Of a stretch of 27,054 nucleotides of DNA, positions 11,499 through 20,309 are shown piece after piece. This stretch comes from Euprymna scolopes (taxonomy: Eukaryota > Mollusca > Cephalopoda > Sepiida > Sepiolidae): positions 53,145,128 through 53,172,181 of the forward strand of contig CM044522.1 in the NCBI GenBank assembly GCA_024364805.1, read 5' to 3'. Made by a program: the position numbers and the translations under genes. The notes beneath the pieces were generated by a model. It did no database searches, was not told the origin of the DNA, and was given only the letters and a program-made list of their open reading frames with translations. Positions within the stretch are counted from its first letter, which is position 1. Every line of letters starts with the position of its first letter.

Positions 11499-11951
11499 TA
11501 CAAAAATGATCTGAAGTACAAGTTTGTCCGTTATATATAAAAAAAAAATTTTTTTAAAGAATCAATCTCATAGCAGAATGAGAGAGACAATTTAAGGACT
11601 TTTATGCTGGCATTTAAATTAACCTGCAACATGATTTGGGGACACTACAGCTCAATTATCAAATATTGTTGCAAAAGTGAAATCCAAAACTAAATGACAT
11701 TAAGAATAAACATTTGTTTTAGTGTAGGACAATAATGAATGTGGGATCTGCATTATTGTAACTAGCGCTTGACAATAGGATAAACGCAAAGTAAAAACAA
11801 TCTATGATTGTTCTTTATTTCAGTTAAATGTTAACTATTTGATATTTCATATGAATGAAGAAAATATATTCCTTAAAGTAACCATAAAACTGTAAGGAAA
11901 TAAAAAGAAATGAAGTGGTATGCGTGCAGTTGATATAAAAATTTAAGTTTA
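11499..11951. other. AT-rich spacer before a Helitron
   Basis: No gene or repeat recognised. It ends in an A residue at 11951, the complement of the T that flanks Helitron 3' ends. Confidence 0.6.
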
Positions 11952-12832
11952 CTAGCATGGGCGCCCGGCGTTGCCCGGGTGTTTGAATGTGTATGTTGAG
12001 CAAAAAAAAAAAAAAAAAAAAGTGGTAGTAGGAAGGCAAGCTCGAATCTGTACCGCAAAGGAGGAAAAGAACGGGGTAAAACCTAACGTTTATGCTGTTA
12101 CGACCACTGCCAAACCGGAAGCGACATTTTTAAAATTAAGGCTAGACAATCTAAAGGAGAGGATAACTTTAAAAAATATCGGCGAAAAAAGTGACCCCCC
12201 CCTGTAGAAAAGTGCCTAGTTGAACGGAAAGATATTCATGTTTTTAGCCAATTTTTCGATATTTGTCGTATGAAAGATCGAACTTTAAAACGATACTGAT
12301 CTTGGTAAAATCCGTCGCCTCTATTGAAAGTTTAAGGCAGACATGCAAACAGACATACATACATACATTTATATATTGGTAACTAAACATTTTCGACCCA
12401 AACTGATGAAAAAGCTTGCCCTATCTCTGAATACACTTTATGTAAAATTTCAAATATTTAGAGCAGAAATTGTCCGAGTAATTTGGAAGAGACCGCAGAG
12501 GTCAATTTTTTAAAACTTTGACCCCTATTATGACCCCTTAAAATTTATTGTTTTGGGCTCAAATCAAGTTATTAAGTTAGATCCATGTCCAAGGAACCTT
12601 TATCTAAAATTTCAAGTGCGTAGACCCAAAATTGTCGGAGGAGTTTAGTAGAATTCTCAAAGGTCAAATCGTTGAACTAAATTTCTGGCCAAAAACCAAT
12701 CACATAAATTTTCCCAAATCTCAGTAACCTGTATATCAAATTTCGAGTCTGTAGACTAAAAATTGACAGAGTTATTGCATAGGGAAATGTACACAAATAC
12801 CCACCCACCCACTTTCACTTTATATATATAGA
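11952..12832 (-). mobile_element. Non-autonomous Helitron, subfamily A, long copy
   Basis: Read on the minus strand, the element begins TCTATATATATAAAGTGAA at 12832 and ends with a GC-rich hairpin (CCCGG, GCAACG, CCGGG) followed by ...CATGCTAG at 11952. It sits between A and T, the known Helitron target. It encodes no Rep/helicase and is 881 bp long. Its 3' ~300 bases match the pair at 19963-20719, including the words ACTACCAC and TTGCTCAAC. The 5' half has a threefold module (near 12436-12478, 12598-12640 and 12729-12771) absent from the short copies. An A-run at 12001-12020 lies inside. Confidence 0.8.
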
Positions 12833-12838
12833 TTTTGC

Positions 12839-13250
12839 CCAAAATATTCTAGTCTGTTCCATCGACACTCCTTACTGAGATTGCATCAGGTAATAAACCC
12901 ATGGCTTCTCCAAAAGGTGATAAAATCTGGGAGGATGGTCTCCCATTATCTTAGCAGCTGTAATGAATTCTAAATAAATAAAAAAAAAGTAGAGATATTT
13001 TTATATCTTTAAACTAACCCAAAGTCCGAGTGGCAATAAAAACAAACTATGTCAACATAACAGAACTGTAAAAAGTTAATAATCTAAAAGACAACTAAAC
13101 GTTAATTTTGTCACAAAATATTTCCATCGGCACTCCTACATAGACGAGTCCGACAGACAAGAAACTCATTTCTACTCTGAATAGAGGTGATAATGTCTGA
13201 GACGAAGGGCTTCTGTGGCTATTACCTCAATTTTTAAGTACAAAATTTTA
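12839..13250 (+). repeat. Two diverged tandem copies of an unknown sequence
   Basis: CAAAATATT...TTCCATCGACACTCCT near 12839-12875 recurs as CAAAATATTTCCATCGGCACTCCT near 13113-13140. Downstream, GGTGATAAAATCTGGGAG matches GGTGATAATGTCTGAGAC at a similar distance. The offset is about 265-275 bases and similarity runs over ~120 bases in each copy. I recognise neither a protein nor a transposon family in them. Confidence 0.45.
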
Positions 13251-13334
13251 AGAATTCATTAGTTTGATCTCTTAGTAATGTTAGCATCTGAATATGAACG
13301 TATGTTTAAGAGATTAAAAGAACTCAGTTGTATA

Positions 13335-14148
13335 TAGACATGACAGAAAAAATAAGTAGACACTAAGATAAATATTTTTTCTAAGATTAATATACGCTTA
13401 TTTATATTTACAGATAATAGTACTGAAATAAATTAGAGTATCTCTTTAAAATTGTATCTATAACCTTTTGGACCAATGTCATTTTCTCTGAGGAGTCACG
13501 ATTTGCATTATTTCCCGACAGTGGAAGGGTATGGGTATAGAGGCTCCCTCAGCAAAAGTTTGACTTTAAAAAAACTGCAGCCAAGGCTGAAATATGGAGG
13601 TTTCTTGGTTATGGTATGAGGGTGCAATTTGGAATGATGGTTACTCAGACCTGGTGAACTGCGAATTCCAACAATTGCTAACAACGTTTCAATATTACAT
13701 GAAGGACTCCTACCAATATTCTCAAGTGGTAAAATGAACCAAGCTAACTCCCTATTTATGAAAGGACAGAACTCCTTATTCTGGCTAGGGTGACACAACA
13801 TTGGTCGAGCCAAAATGGGATCAATAAACTTCCATGGCCAAGTCAGTCCCCAAATGAACCCAATTGGAAACATTTGGGGCATATTAGACTGGAACTTTCA
13901 CAAAAAAAAGCCATCTTCTAAGCCTGAATTTTTAGCATTGTGTCAGACATGACAAGAAATTTCTCAAGATAATATTCCTCAACTGATCAATGCCATGTCT
14001 AAAAGGATCCTAGCATTAAAAACAGCAAAGGGAATGTCAAGTATTAGTTATTAAATTTGTAACCATTTATTTTTATTTTATTCTATAAATTATACGTTTA
14101 TTGAAATAAACTGTTTCTATGGAAGTCTATTTTTTTCGGTCATGTCTG
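13335..14148 (+). mobile_element. Internally deleted Tc1-like transposon
   Basis: Inverted termini are present: TAGACATGACAGAAAAAATA at 13335 and, on the minus strand from 14148, CAGACATGACCGAAAAAAATA. Both sit next to TA (13333-13334 and 14149-14150), the expected Tc1/mariner target duplication. The 814-bp interior holds only the C-terminal half of a transposase. The N-terminal paired-HTH region is missing, so a large 5' deletion has occurred; intact Tc1-type elements are ~1.3-1.7 kb. Confidence 0.85.
13468..14053 (+). pseudogene. Tc1-like transposase pseudogene, catalytic half only
   Basis: The frame around 13478-13560 gives VIFS.ESRFALFPDSGRV (here FSEESRF; the family has FSDESRF with the first catalytic Asp, so that Asp appears as Glu). 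Later WPSQSPN (family WPAQSPDLNPIEHLW) is followed in shifted frame by NPIGNIWG, and the end reads IPQLINAMSKRI and KTAKG, as in the Tc1 C-terminus. The second catalytic block (QDNAPCH) is unrecognisable. Frameshifts and stops exclude a product. Minus-strand frames across this region are shadows. Confidence 0.8.
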
Positions 14149-15792
14149 TAGGTTCAAATAAACGATTACAACTTTTGTCATGACGACAGGTAGCAAAATA
14201 ATTTGTAGGCAAACCCAAACTGATCGTGTTAAGTACATTCTGTTATTCCAAGAATGAAAGATGCTGTCATCAGCACACTAGTGTTATTCGGGGGACGCAA
14301 AATTTTCTTATCCAAAAGATGTGAATAAAAAGATAATACATAAAAAGATAATACAAGAAAAGAAAATAGGACTAAATTTGATTAATCGAAGCAATTATTC
14401 ATGTGTGAGTGACAACTTTGCGAGGCATCCACAGCAAAAACTAGTCTCGCTACACCCATTGTTTTCTTTTCTCTGTACCTGGAGTTAAACAAAATGTAAG
14501 GACATTCATCAATTTATGTTCTAGCTAGAGATGGGGAATTCTACCAGCTACCAGACATTCACTATTTCATATATTTTAACAGAGAGATCATTTCAAGATT
14601 CTAACCATCCCCTTAAATGCAATTGTTTGTATCTCTTACACTTGATTCACCGGGTATATTTGCCATATAGTTTATGGAATTATTTTCTACGGGTCCAGTT
14701 GCTCCTGTAATTACTGGAATGACGATCTTCCTAAGATTCCAGTTTCTTTTCATATCCTACAAAAAAAACTTAAGTATTTTTGTTATCTTTTCCCCCTGTT
14801 TAATCCAGCATCACTGGAGACTTCTAAGGCCACTTCTTTCTCCGTGTCTCATAAGCAAATGGGATCCCTCAATGTCTTTGCCAAAATCAGTTGAAATTTC
14901 TTGCCTTGGTAGTGTGTATTTTTTGCAAGAACCAATAATTAGTATGCAATCAGTATTATTGCCAAGGTGATCCACTTTCCTTAAACAAATGCGACTACAA
15001 TTCATTTGCCAACCTCCTCCCCAACATGCCAAACATGTATAAGGACACTCTTGAAGCAAGATATTGGTATTGTTACTATCACCCCACACATGCCTTTTGC
15101 AAGAGTGCTAGTGAAGGTCATGTAAGAACTGCAGTAGAACTTTAACGTTATGTCAAAGTTTGTTGCATTATCACTACTTAAATGCCATAAATGCATGTGG
15201 GAAATAATGAAAAGTTCTCGTGACATCATATATGGTAAGTACTCAATATGCCGCTCCACCAATCAGATTAGCATGTTCTCTCACCTCAAATGTCAAAGGG
15301 AGATCACTAATATCTAAATGGATCCCTTGCACATTTAAAAGCTTAACTTATCTCACAGAAGTTTCTGATCATGCCAATCATTTTCCAGGTGAGCCTTTTT
15401 TTGTTAACCAAACTTGCATTTCCATCCTTCAAGGAGAACCAAATCATCATTAATTGTTGCTCTTCAAGATGAACCAATCTATAAGAACTACCTCCTCTTT
15501 CGGAACATGAACATTCAGAATAAAATCAATTTTATAAAAATCACTGTGTGCGAGTTCCTTCCTCATAGGTTCCAAAACGGCTGAGACTATCTTTTGCAAA
15601 TTTCACACAAACGTAATTTATATGCTTAGCAGGGTTCTTAGATAGGTTTTGTACAGAAATTCATTCGCTAAATATCGAAAAAATCCAATCCTAAAAATAG
15701 TTTTATTTGTAAAGATAAAAAAGAATTTTTTACAAGTGAATATTTTATGTTACACTGTCAAGGGAGATAATAAAATCTTCAGAAATCATTTC

Positions 15793-15794
<2 letters not shown>
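14149..15794. other. Unassigned sequence, partly less AT-rich
   Basis: By eye, 14700-15560 is less AT-rich than its surroundings and carries several frames of 77-98 codons on both strands. On the minus strand fragments such as IDFILNVHVPKEEVVLIDWF (about 15455-15530) look like decayed coding sequence. I recognise no family in any frame. A short direct repeat (TAAAAAGATAATACA twice) lies at about 14327-14356. It may be an old transposon body or a former exon cluster. Confidence 0.4.

Positions 15795-15840
<46 letters not shown>
15795..15840. repeat. poly(A) run, 46 bases
   Basis: Forty-six A residues lie directly before the tRNA-Cys-like sequence. It may be the tail of an upstream retroposon, into whose end a tRNA-derived unit was inserted, or an expanded homopolymer. 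Confidence 0.9.
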
Positions 15841-15844
<4 letters not shown>

Positions 15845-15849
15845 CATCT

Positions 15850-15911
15850 GGAGATATAGCTCAGTGGTACAGCGTTTGACTACAGATCAAATGATCTGTG
15901 TTCAATTTTAT
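15850..15911 (+). pseudogene. tRNA-Cys-like pseudogene or SINE head
   Basis: GGAGATATAGCTCAGTGGTA is a textbook tRNA 5' half with an intact A box. It is followed by CAGCGTTTGACTACAGATCAA with a perfect TTTGA/TCAAA anticodon stem. The closest pattern is tRNA-Cys, whose loop CTGCAGA (anticodon GCA) is CTACAGA here (ACA). The T arm is ruined: GTTCAATTTT stands where GGTTCAAATCC is expected, and the acceptor stem has no 3' partner. It is a fossil, either a tRNA-derived SINE head or a truncated tRNA copy. Confidence 0.75.
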
Positions 15912-16221
15912 TTTAATTTTTTTTTATTAATGAGTTCAGTTTACAATAAAAGATGTTATCATTTAAAATCGTTGCAAATCATTTCTTTGAATATTTCAAG
16001 ACTAAACATTAATCAGAAGTGATTTTTCTAGAGCATTCATCGTCAAGCCAAAATATTAACGGACATGATATTGTAAACAAACACAGATAGGATTTGATGA
16101 ACGACATTGTTTTTATTTTTTTGTATTTTGTCCACCAGGCTAATTATTCCTCATAATATATAATAATCACTATCATAATACATATGCAATCTGCAATGAT
16201 TAAAATATGTTTAAGTGCATT
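15912..16221. other. AT-rich DNA, possibly SINE or Helitron body
   Basis: No family recognised. It lies between the tRNA-like fossil and a Helitron 3' end and may belong to either; no TCTATATA-type 5' end is visible. Confidence 0.4.
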
Positions 16222-16253
16222 GTATGACCGGGCAATGCCGGGTGTCCAGCTAG
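16222..16253 (+). mobile_element. Helitron 3' terminus fragment
   Basis: GACCGGGCAATGCCGGGTG, then TCCAGCTAG followed by T, reproduces the family's 3' end: a GC-rich hairpin, a few bases, CTAG and the target T at 16254. The 5' limit is not visible, so the real copy may extend upstream. Confidence 0.65.
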
Positions 16254-16630
16254 TTGTAAATATATCTGAAGTGGGTTCTAAAATTAAGGAAATGCTCTTT
16301 TTAGTTTTTTGGTTGTTTATAGTGGCAACTATTGAGAAAATGTGAACTTTTCTATGTAAGCAAAGGAAAAGGAAGAAAAAATGGAGAGAAATACAAATAT
16401 ATAAATAATAAATCGATCAGAACGAGACCCGAATGCTACCTTTTCATTGGCTACTAAACCAAAATGTATAAGAGGGTGTCACTTTCTCTAAATTGCTCCA
16501 CTCATCCTCGATGCCAAATGTCTAGCAAGAAGGCATAAAGTATCATTTTGGATGTTTTTGGTATGACTCAACTGGCGATACAACCCTAATCTCCCATTCC
16601 ACTAGCAAACACTAACCATAATGAAACGAA
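16254..16630. other. Unassigned spacer
   Basis: No gene or repeat recognised between two Helitron ends. Confidence 0.55.
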
Positions 16631-17269
16631 CTATCAGGGAGACCCAACGTTGCCCAGGATTGAATGAGGATCAACGAGTGTTCAACACTTCCAATACTTG
16701 TCCCTGAAATCGTAAAACCACACATTTTTTAATCAAATCAATCAATTGCCTGCTCTAGTCGGGGACCTATCGCGGTGCATCAGGAGGAAGCTTCACATGC
16801 CTCCCTGCAGTGACAGTCCACAACACATTGTAGTCGACATTGCACTGTAGAGAATCTATTGACTTTTATAAAATTATTTTTATATAGTGACCAAACGTAA
16901 GTATCATGGTTCACTTGTGCTCTAAACAGAAATATTCGTTTCAAAAACACCCCTGTCAAATCAATCTATTGTAAAGTTATATTCTGGGCCCTTCTGCTTG
17001 TGGGGTGATAAAACTTCTGAAATGCACTTGTGATTTTTAGCTGTATAAGGTTAAAATCAGACTTTTTTTTTTTTTTAAATAAATTTTTTTTCGATGATTG
17101 CTTTTTCAATATTTATCAGAGACAGCCAATAAAAAACAAATTATCAAAGAACACTCCCAGACACAAAGTGTTTGTGTGAAATTTAGAAAAATATCGCCCC
17201 ATCATTTTAGAGTCCATAGGGAATGGACTCTCACACACACACAAAGCATCTTCTATATATAAGTAGAGA
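16631..17269 (-). mobile_element. Non-autonomous Helitron, subfamily B, copy 1
   Basis: On the minus strand it starts TCTCTACTTATATATAGAAG at 17269 and ends with a decayed hairpin (CCTGGGCAACGTTGGG) and ...CTGATAG at 16631 (CTAG mutated to ATAG). It is flanked by A and T. The whole 639 bp aligns with the copy at 26177-26815 in opposite orientation. Shared words include AAGCTTCACATGCCTCCC, ATTGCACTGTAGAGAATCT, TCATGGTTCA and CTCCCAGACACA. No coding capacity for Rep/helicase is present; the 96-codon minus-strand frame near 17116-17406 is accidental. Confidence 0.75.
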
Positions 17270-18137
17270 TTATCAATAAATAAGTACATTTTATAGTGGA
17301 AGATAATTTTGGTCCTTTCAAATGTTTTGGTGTGTTTATGGCATATCAAATCTGTTGTGCTAAAAGAATGCCTACCATGACATGATGTATTAGAAAGCAA
17401 TTTCAATTTCTATACATGCGACTAAAGACCACTTGTGAACTTTATACACCCATGAAATTTACTCCTTTGGCAGAAGCTGGTTCAATCCACCTAGGGTGAT
17501 TGCCACTTTGATATAATTTTTATTTATTCTAATATTGTAGTGGAGAATTTCCCAGTAGTATTAGTGCATAACAGATTCCATAGTTTGGGACAACATCCAT
17601 TATGTACTACAATGTAGTTTTAAAAAATAGTAAAAACTGCAGAAACAGCTTTGATAAACATTGATGGGTATATCTACATTGCATCTCAGACTCATTCCAT
17701 GGAAAGTGGCCCAAAATCGGAGAATTTTAAATTCAATATTTTCTAGCATTGTTATGTTTTTCTGAAAAACATCCCAAACTACAAAAAATATAAAATTTCA
17801 ATTCTGATTTTTTCTGTGTTGTCTATGCTGAGGCCATAAACATCGGCTATTTAAGTCAGAAAATGAAAGAATTGCCTGCTTTTCAGGCATTCATTTTTAC
17901 TAATAAATAACAGAATTATGTTTGATTATATTTTTCGTGATTGAGACATAGATTTCAAAATAATTGAGGCCCTGAGTTTCTGTTAATCATTTTTACATTA
18001 AATTTTCATAAAGTTAACCCTATGTCCATGTAACACGTGATTCTTAATCGACTTTTTATCTTTTCATTCTTTAATAAAACCCGAGGGGAAAAAAAATCCT
18101 TTCTAGTTATAAGCTAGTATATTACTGCAAACAAAAT

Positions 18138-18140
<3 letters not shown>
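17270..18140. other. AT-rich DNA without recognisable gene
   Basis: A B-box-like GGTTCAATCC at about 17480-17489 has no convincing A box upstream. The word GTAACACGTGATT near 18031 is the first of a set recurring up to 19.2 kb. Nothing else is recognised. Confidence 0.5.

Positions 18141-18179
<39 letters not shown>
18141..18179. repeat. poly(A) run, 39 bases
   Basis: Thirty-nine A residues preceded by AATAGC and followed by TCTAGCTATT. No retroposon body is recognised on either side. Confidence 0.9.
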
Positions 18180-18182
<3 letters not shown>

Positions 18183-18223
18183 AGCTATTTTTTTCTTCTT
18201 GAAATAACACTTTAAATTTGTGC

Positions 18224-18247
18224 AACACACGTGACGTCACGTGTGTT
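18224..18247. promoter_or_regulatory. 24-bp perfect palindrome with CRE and E-box words
   Basis: AACACACGTGAC is followed directly by its reverse complement. The palindrome contains TGACGTCA (a full cAMP-response/ATF element) flanked on each side by an overlapping CACGTG E-box. One mismatch away it extends to 30 bp. Either bZIP or bHLH proteins could bind such DNA in principle. No promoter or gene is visible nearby, so any regulatory role is conjecture. Confidence 0.5.
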
Positions 18248-18966
18248 ACATGCCAAAATATCACTTCAACATTTTCAATAATCAATGGATTTACACATAA
18301 TAAATAACACTCGTACAATGCTATAAAATATTTGAGAAATTTTTAGGTTGAAAATAAAGCACATCCTGATTTCTTTCAATATCTACCATTCCTACTGGAA
18401 CTGGTAGACTCAGTTTTCCAATCACATTCTCGGGTCGGTATGCAATTGTATCAGCTTTTTTCTTTTCTTTTTTTTGCCAGTACCATTAGCCTTTTCTGGA
18501 AGACTTCATTACTAATACTTCTATATCAGTATCTATAATTGATAAAACTTCACCAGGAAAAACTTTCTATTCAATTCTTTTGTTCTGTTCTAATTGAACA
18601 TTAAAAAAGAAAAAAGAAATCGACGCTAAAATAGGACATTACTGAACATATATATATATATATATATATATAAAACCATGAAATTTGAACATGTGACTTT
18701 TCATTCAAATATTAGACCATCATAAAGTTGAGGTTTTCTAGTAAATCAAGATAGAAGCTGCGTTCAAAAGGTATACAATAGCCAATATACATTTTATTTT
18801 TATAATCACACACTTGTAATGTTTTCTAAATAATAAAAAATAATAATTTAACAATGTTTAATTCATTGCTGTAAACCACTTTGTAAAGACATTTTGTTAT
18901 GAATTTATGTGACTGTAGAGCGACTTGGAAATCAATGAGATATACAAGGGTAACGCACGTGATGCT
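18248..18966. other. AT-rich DNA with a short (TA)n array
   Basis: A (TA)n array lies at 18648-18673. No gene is recognised. Confidence 0.55.
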
Positions 18967-19030
18967 AAGGTGTAACACATCATCTATATATAAGGTGTAA
19001 CACATCATCTATATATAAGGTGTAACACAT
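18967..19030. repeat. 25-bp tandem repeat, 2.5 copies
   Basis: The unit AAGGTGTAACAC, then ATCATCTATATAT, occurs at 18967-18991 and 18992-19016 without any difference, and a partial third copy ends at 19030 (then GTGACAAC). Perfect identity points to recent duplication. Each unit includes ATCTATATATA, which resembles the Helitron 5' end. Confidence 0.9.
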
Positions 19031-19653
19031 GTGACAACAAATACCTTAATTCTCAGGACTTCAATAACTAAAAATTTACCATTTACTAAAAAAGACTATT
19101 GTAATAATTAGAAGACTCCATAAAAATTTAGAGAAAGATATTTTTATAAAAAAAAGGCACAATTCACAGAGTTTATAAATTGTTTAACAATGTTTAAAAT
19201 ATTCTTCTCGTCTGAATGCAATGCATGTGACGCTAGAAACAAGACGATTATTAAAAAAAAAATGGTCTAAGTATGGGTTTTTTATGCACTACATGAAAGA
19301 GTAATACCTTAAGACTAAACAAGCCAAAAAGAAAAGAGTAAAGTATTATAAAGGGCGATTTTAAAGTGTTATCGCTGAAAACTCTTCCGAACACATGAGA
19401 CATGGAATGACTCCTCAACAATCGCAGTAGTAAATGCAACGTTAGCATTTCTGGGATTCTTTCAGAAAGTATTTTTTTAAATGCGGGAAGTGCGGAGAAG
19501 GATTTAAACCAGTAGCTGTGTGACTAACTGAAACATGTCTTGAGTGCTTGTTACGAAGGCGGTGTAAAAAGGGTGTAACCAATATAGAAACAACTTTTTT
19601 TTTTAAATAAAATTTTTAAAACGCACTAAAGTGAGGAGTGAACCAGCAGCAGC
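19031..19653. other. AT-rich spacer
   Basis: The word GCATGTGACGCTAG occurs near 19213-19226. A tRNA B-box-like GGTTTAAATCC on the minus strand (about 19502-19512) lacks a clear A box. No gene is recognised. Confidence 0.5.
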
Positions 19654-19944
19654 ATGAAATGGAAAGATGTGAAAGAAAAATTAAAAAACACTAATGCATG
19701 GAAAACACCAAACAGATCTTTATTTGGTGTCACTAATGAGGTCAGTCATGCATCAGTTGTTCTAGACACGCCTGCTGAAGAGTTAACACCAACCACAATG
19801 ATTTCAAAAACCTATCAGTTGTCACTGTATGCGAAAAATTATGAATTTTGCCATTTCAAAAGAATTCTAACAAATAAAATCGTTATCATTAACGATTGTA
19901 ATCAGTTTTTACCCCCCCCCCCCGTTGCAATAGTTTTATCTTAA
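19654..19944 (+). CDS. Hypothetical 96-residue frame, possibly an exon remnant
   Basis: The ATG at 19654 follows CAGCAGCAGC. The first ~67 codons (MKWKDVKEKLKNTNAW, then GVTNEVSHASVVLDTP and AEELTPTTMISK) have a less biased composition than the AT-rich chance frames elsewhere. The frame then passes into an N/I/K-rich part and a C-run (19912-19923) that gives PPPP, which looks non-coding. I recognise no domain, signal peptide or membrane segment. It could be an exon, a transposon remnant or chance. Confidence 0.2.
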   Translation: MKWKDVKEKLKNTNAWKTPNRSLFGVTNEVSHASVVLDTPAEELTPTTMISKTYQLSLYAKNYEFCHFKRILTNKIVIINDCNQFLPPPPVAIVLS

Positions 19945-19962
19945 ATATGTACACATTTGTCA

Positions 19963-20309
19963 TCTATATATTAATACGAGAGTGTGTGTGATTTTCTGTG
20001 TCACGCTTACATCAGAGTTGTTTAATTGTTATGTTCTTCCATTTTTTGTAATAAATAATTTTACCAAGAATTCTTCGCTTTTTTTGCTGATATTTTCGAA
20101 AGTCAATCCCTCGATTTACTAGCCTTAATTTAAACCTACATCACTTCCATTTGGTGATGAGCGCAACAGCAAAGACGTCACATTTTTTTTTCAGGTTCTT
20201 TTTCTTCGTGGTACGGGTTCGAACCTGCCTGCCTACTACCACTTTTTGTTTTTCTTTTTGCTCAACATACACCTCAAAACACCCAGGCAACGCTGGGCAC
20301 CCAGGATAG
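19963..20309 (+). mobile_element. Non-autonomous Helitron, subfamily A, first of a tandem pair
   Basis: It begins TCTATATATTAATACGAG after an A at 19962. It ends with the hairpin CCCAG, GCAACG, CTGGG (from about 20282) and ...CAGGATAG at 20309, with CTAG mutated to ATAG. The 347 bp align closely with the next unit and with the 3' part of 11952-12832. Inside, GGTTCGAACC (20216-20225) is a B-box-like palindrome enclosed by GTGGTA (20208-20213) and TACCAC (20237-20242). The 99-codon minus-strand frame across it is accidental. Confidence 0.8.

Noticed and set aside
12405-12425. CTGATGA followed by AAAAGC, resembling a hammerhead ribozyme core
   Set aside because: There is no GAAA core partner and no flanking stems at the right spacing.
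13508-13882. 124-codon minus-strand frame
   Set aside because: It is the antisense shadow of the Tc1-like transposase, whose motifs lie on the plus strand.
17460-17500. GGTTCAATCC as a tRNA/SINE B box
   Set aside because: No A box 30-60 bases upstream on the same strand and no tRNA-like stems.
19495-19560. Minus-strand GGTTTAAATCC as a tRNA/SINE B box
   Set aside because: A-box candidate is poor and no stem pairing is visible.
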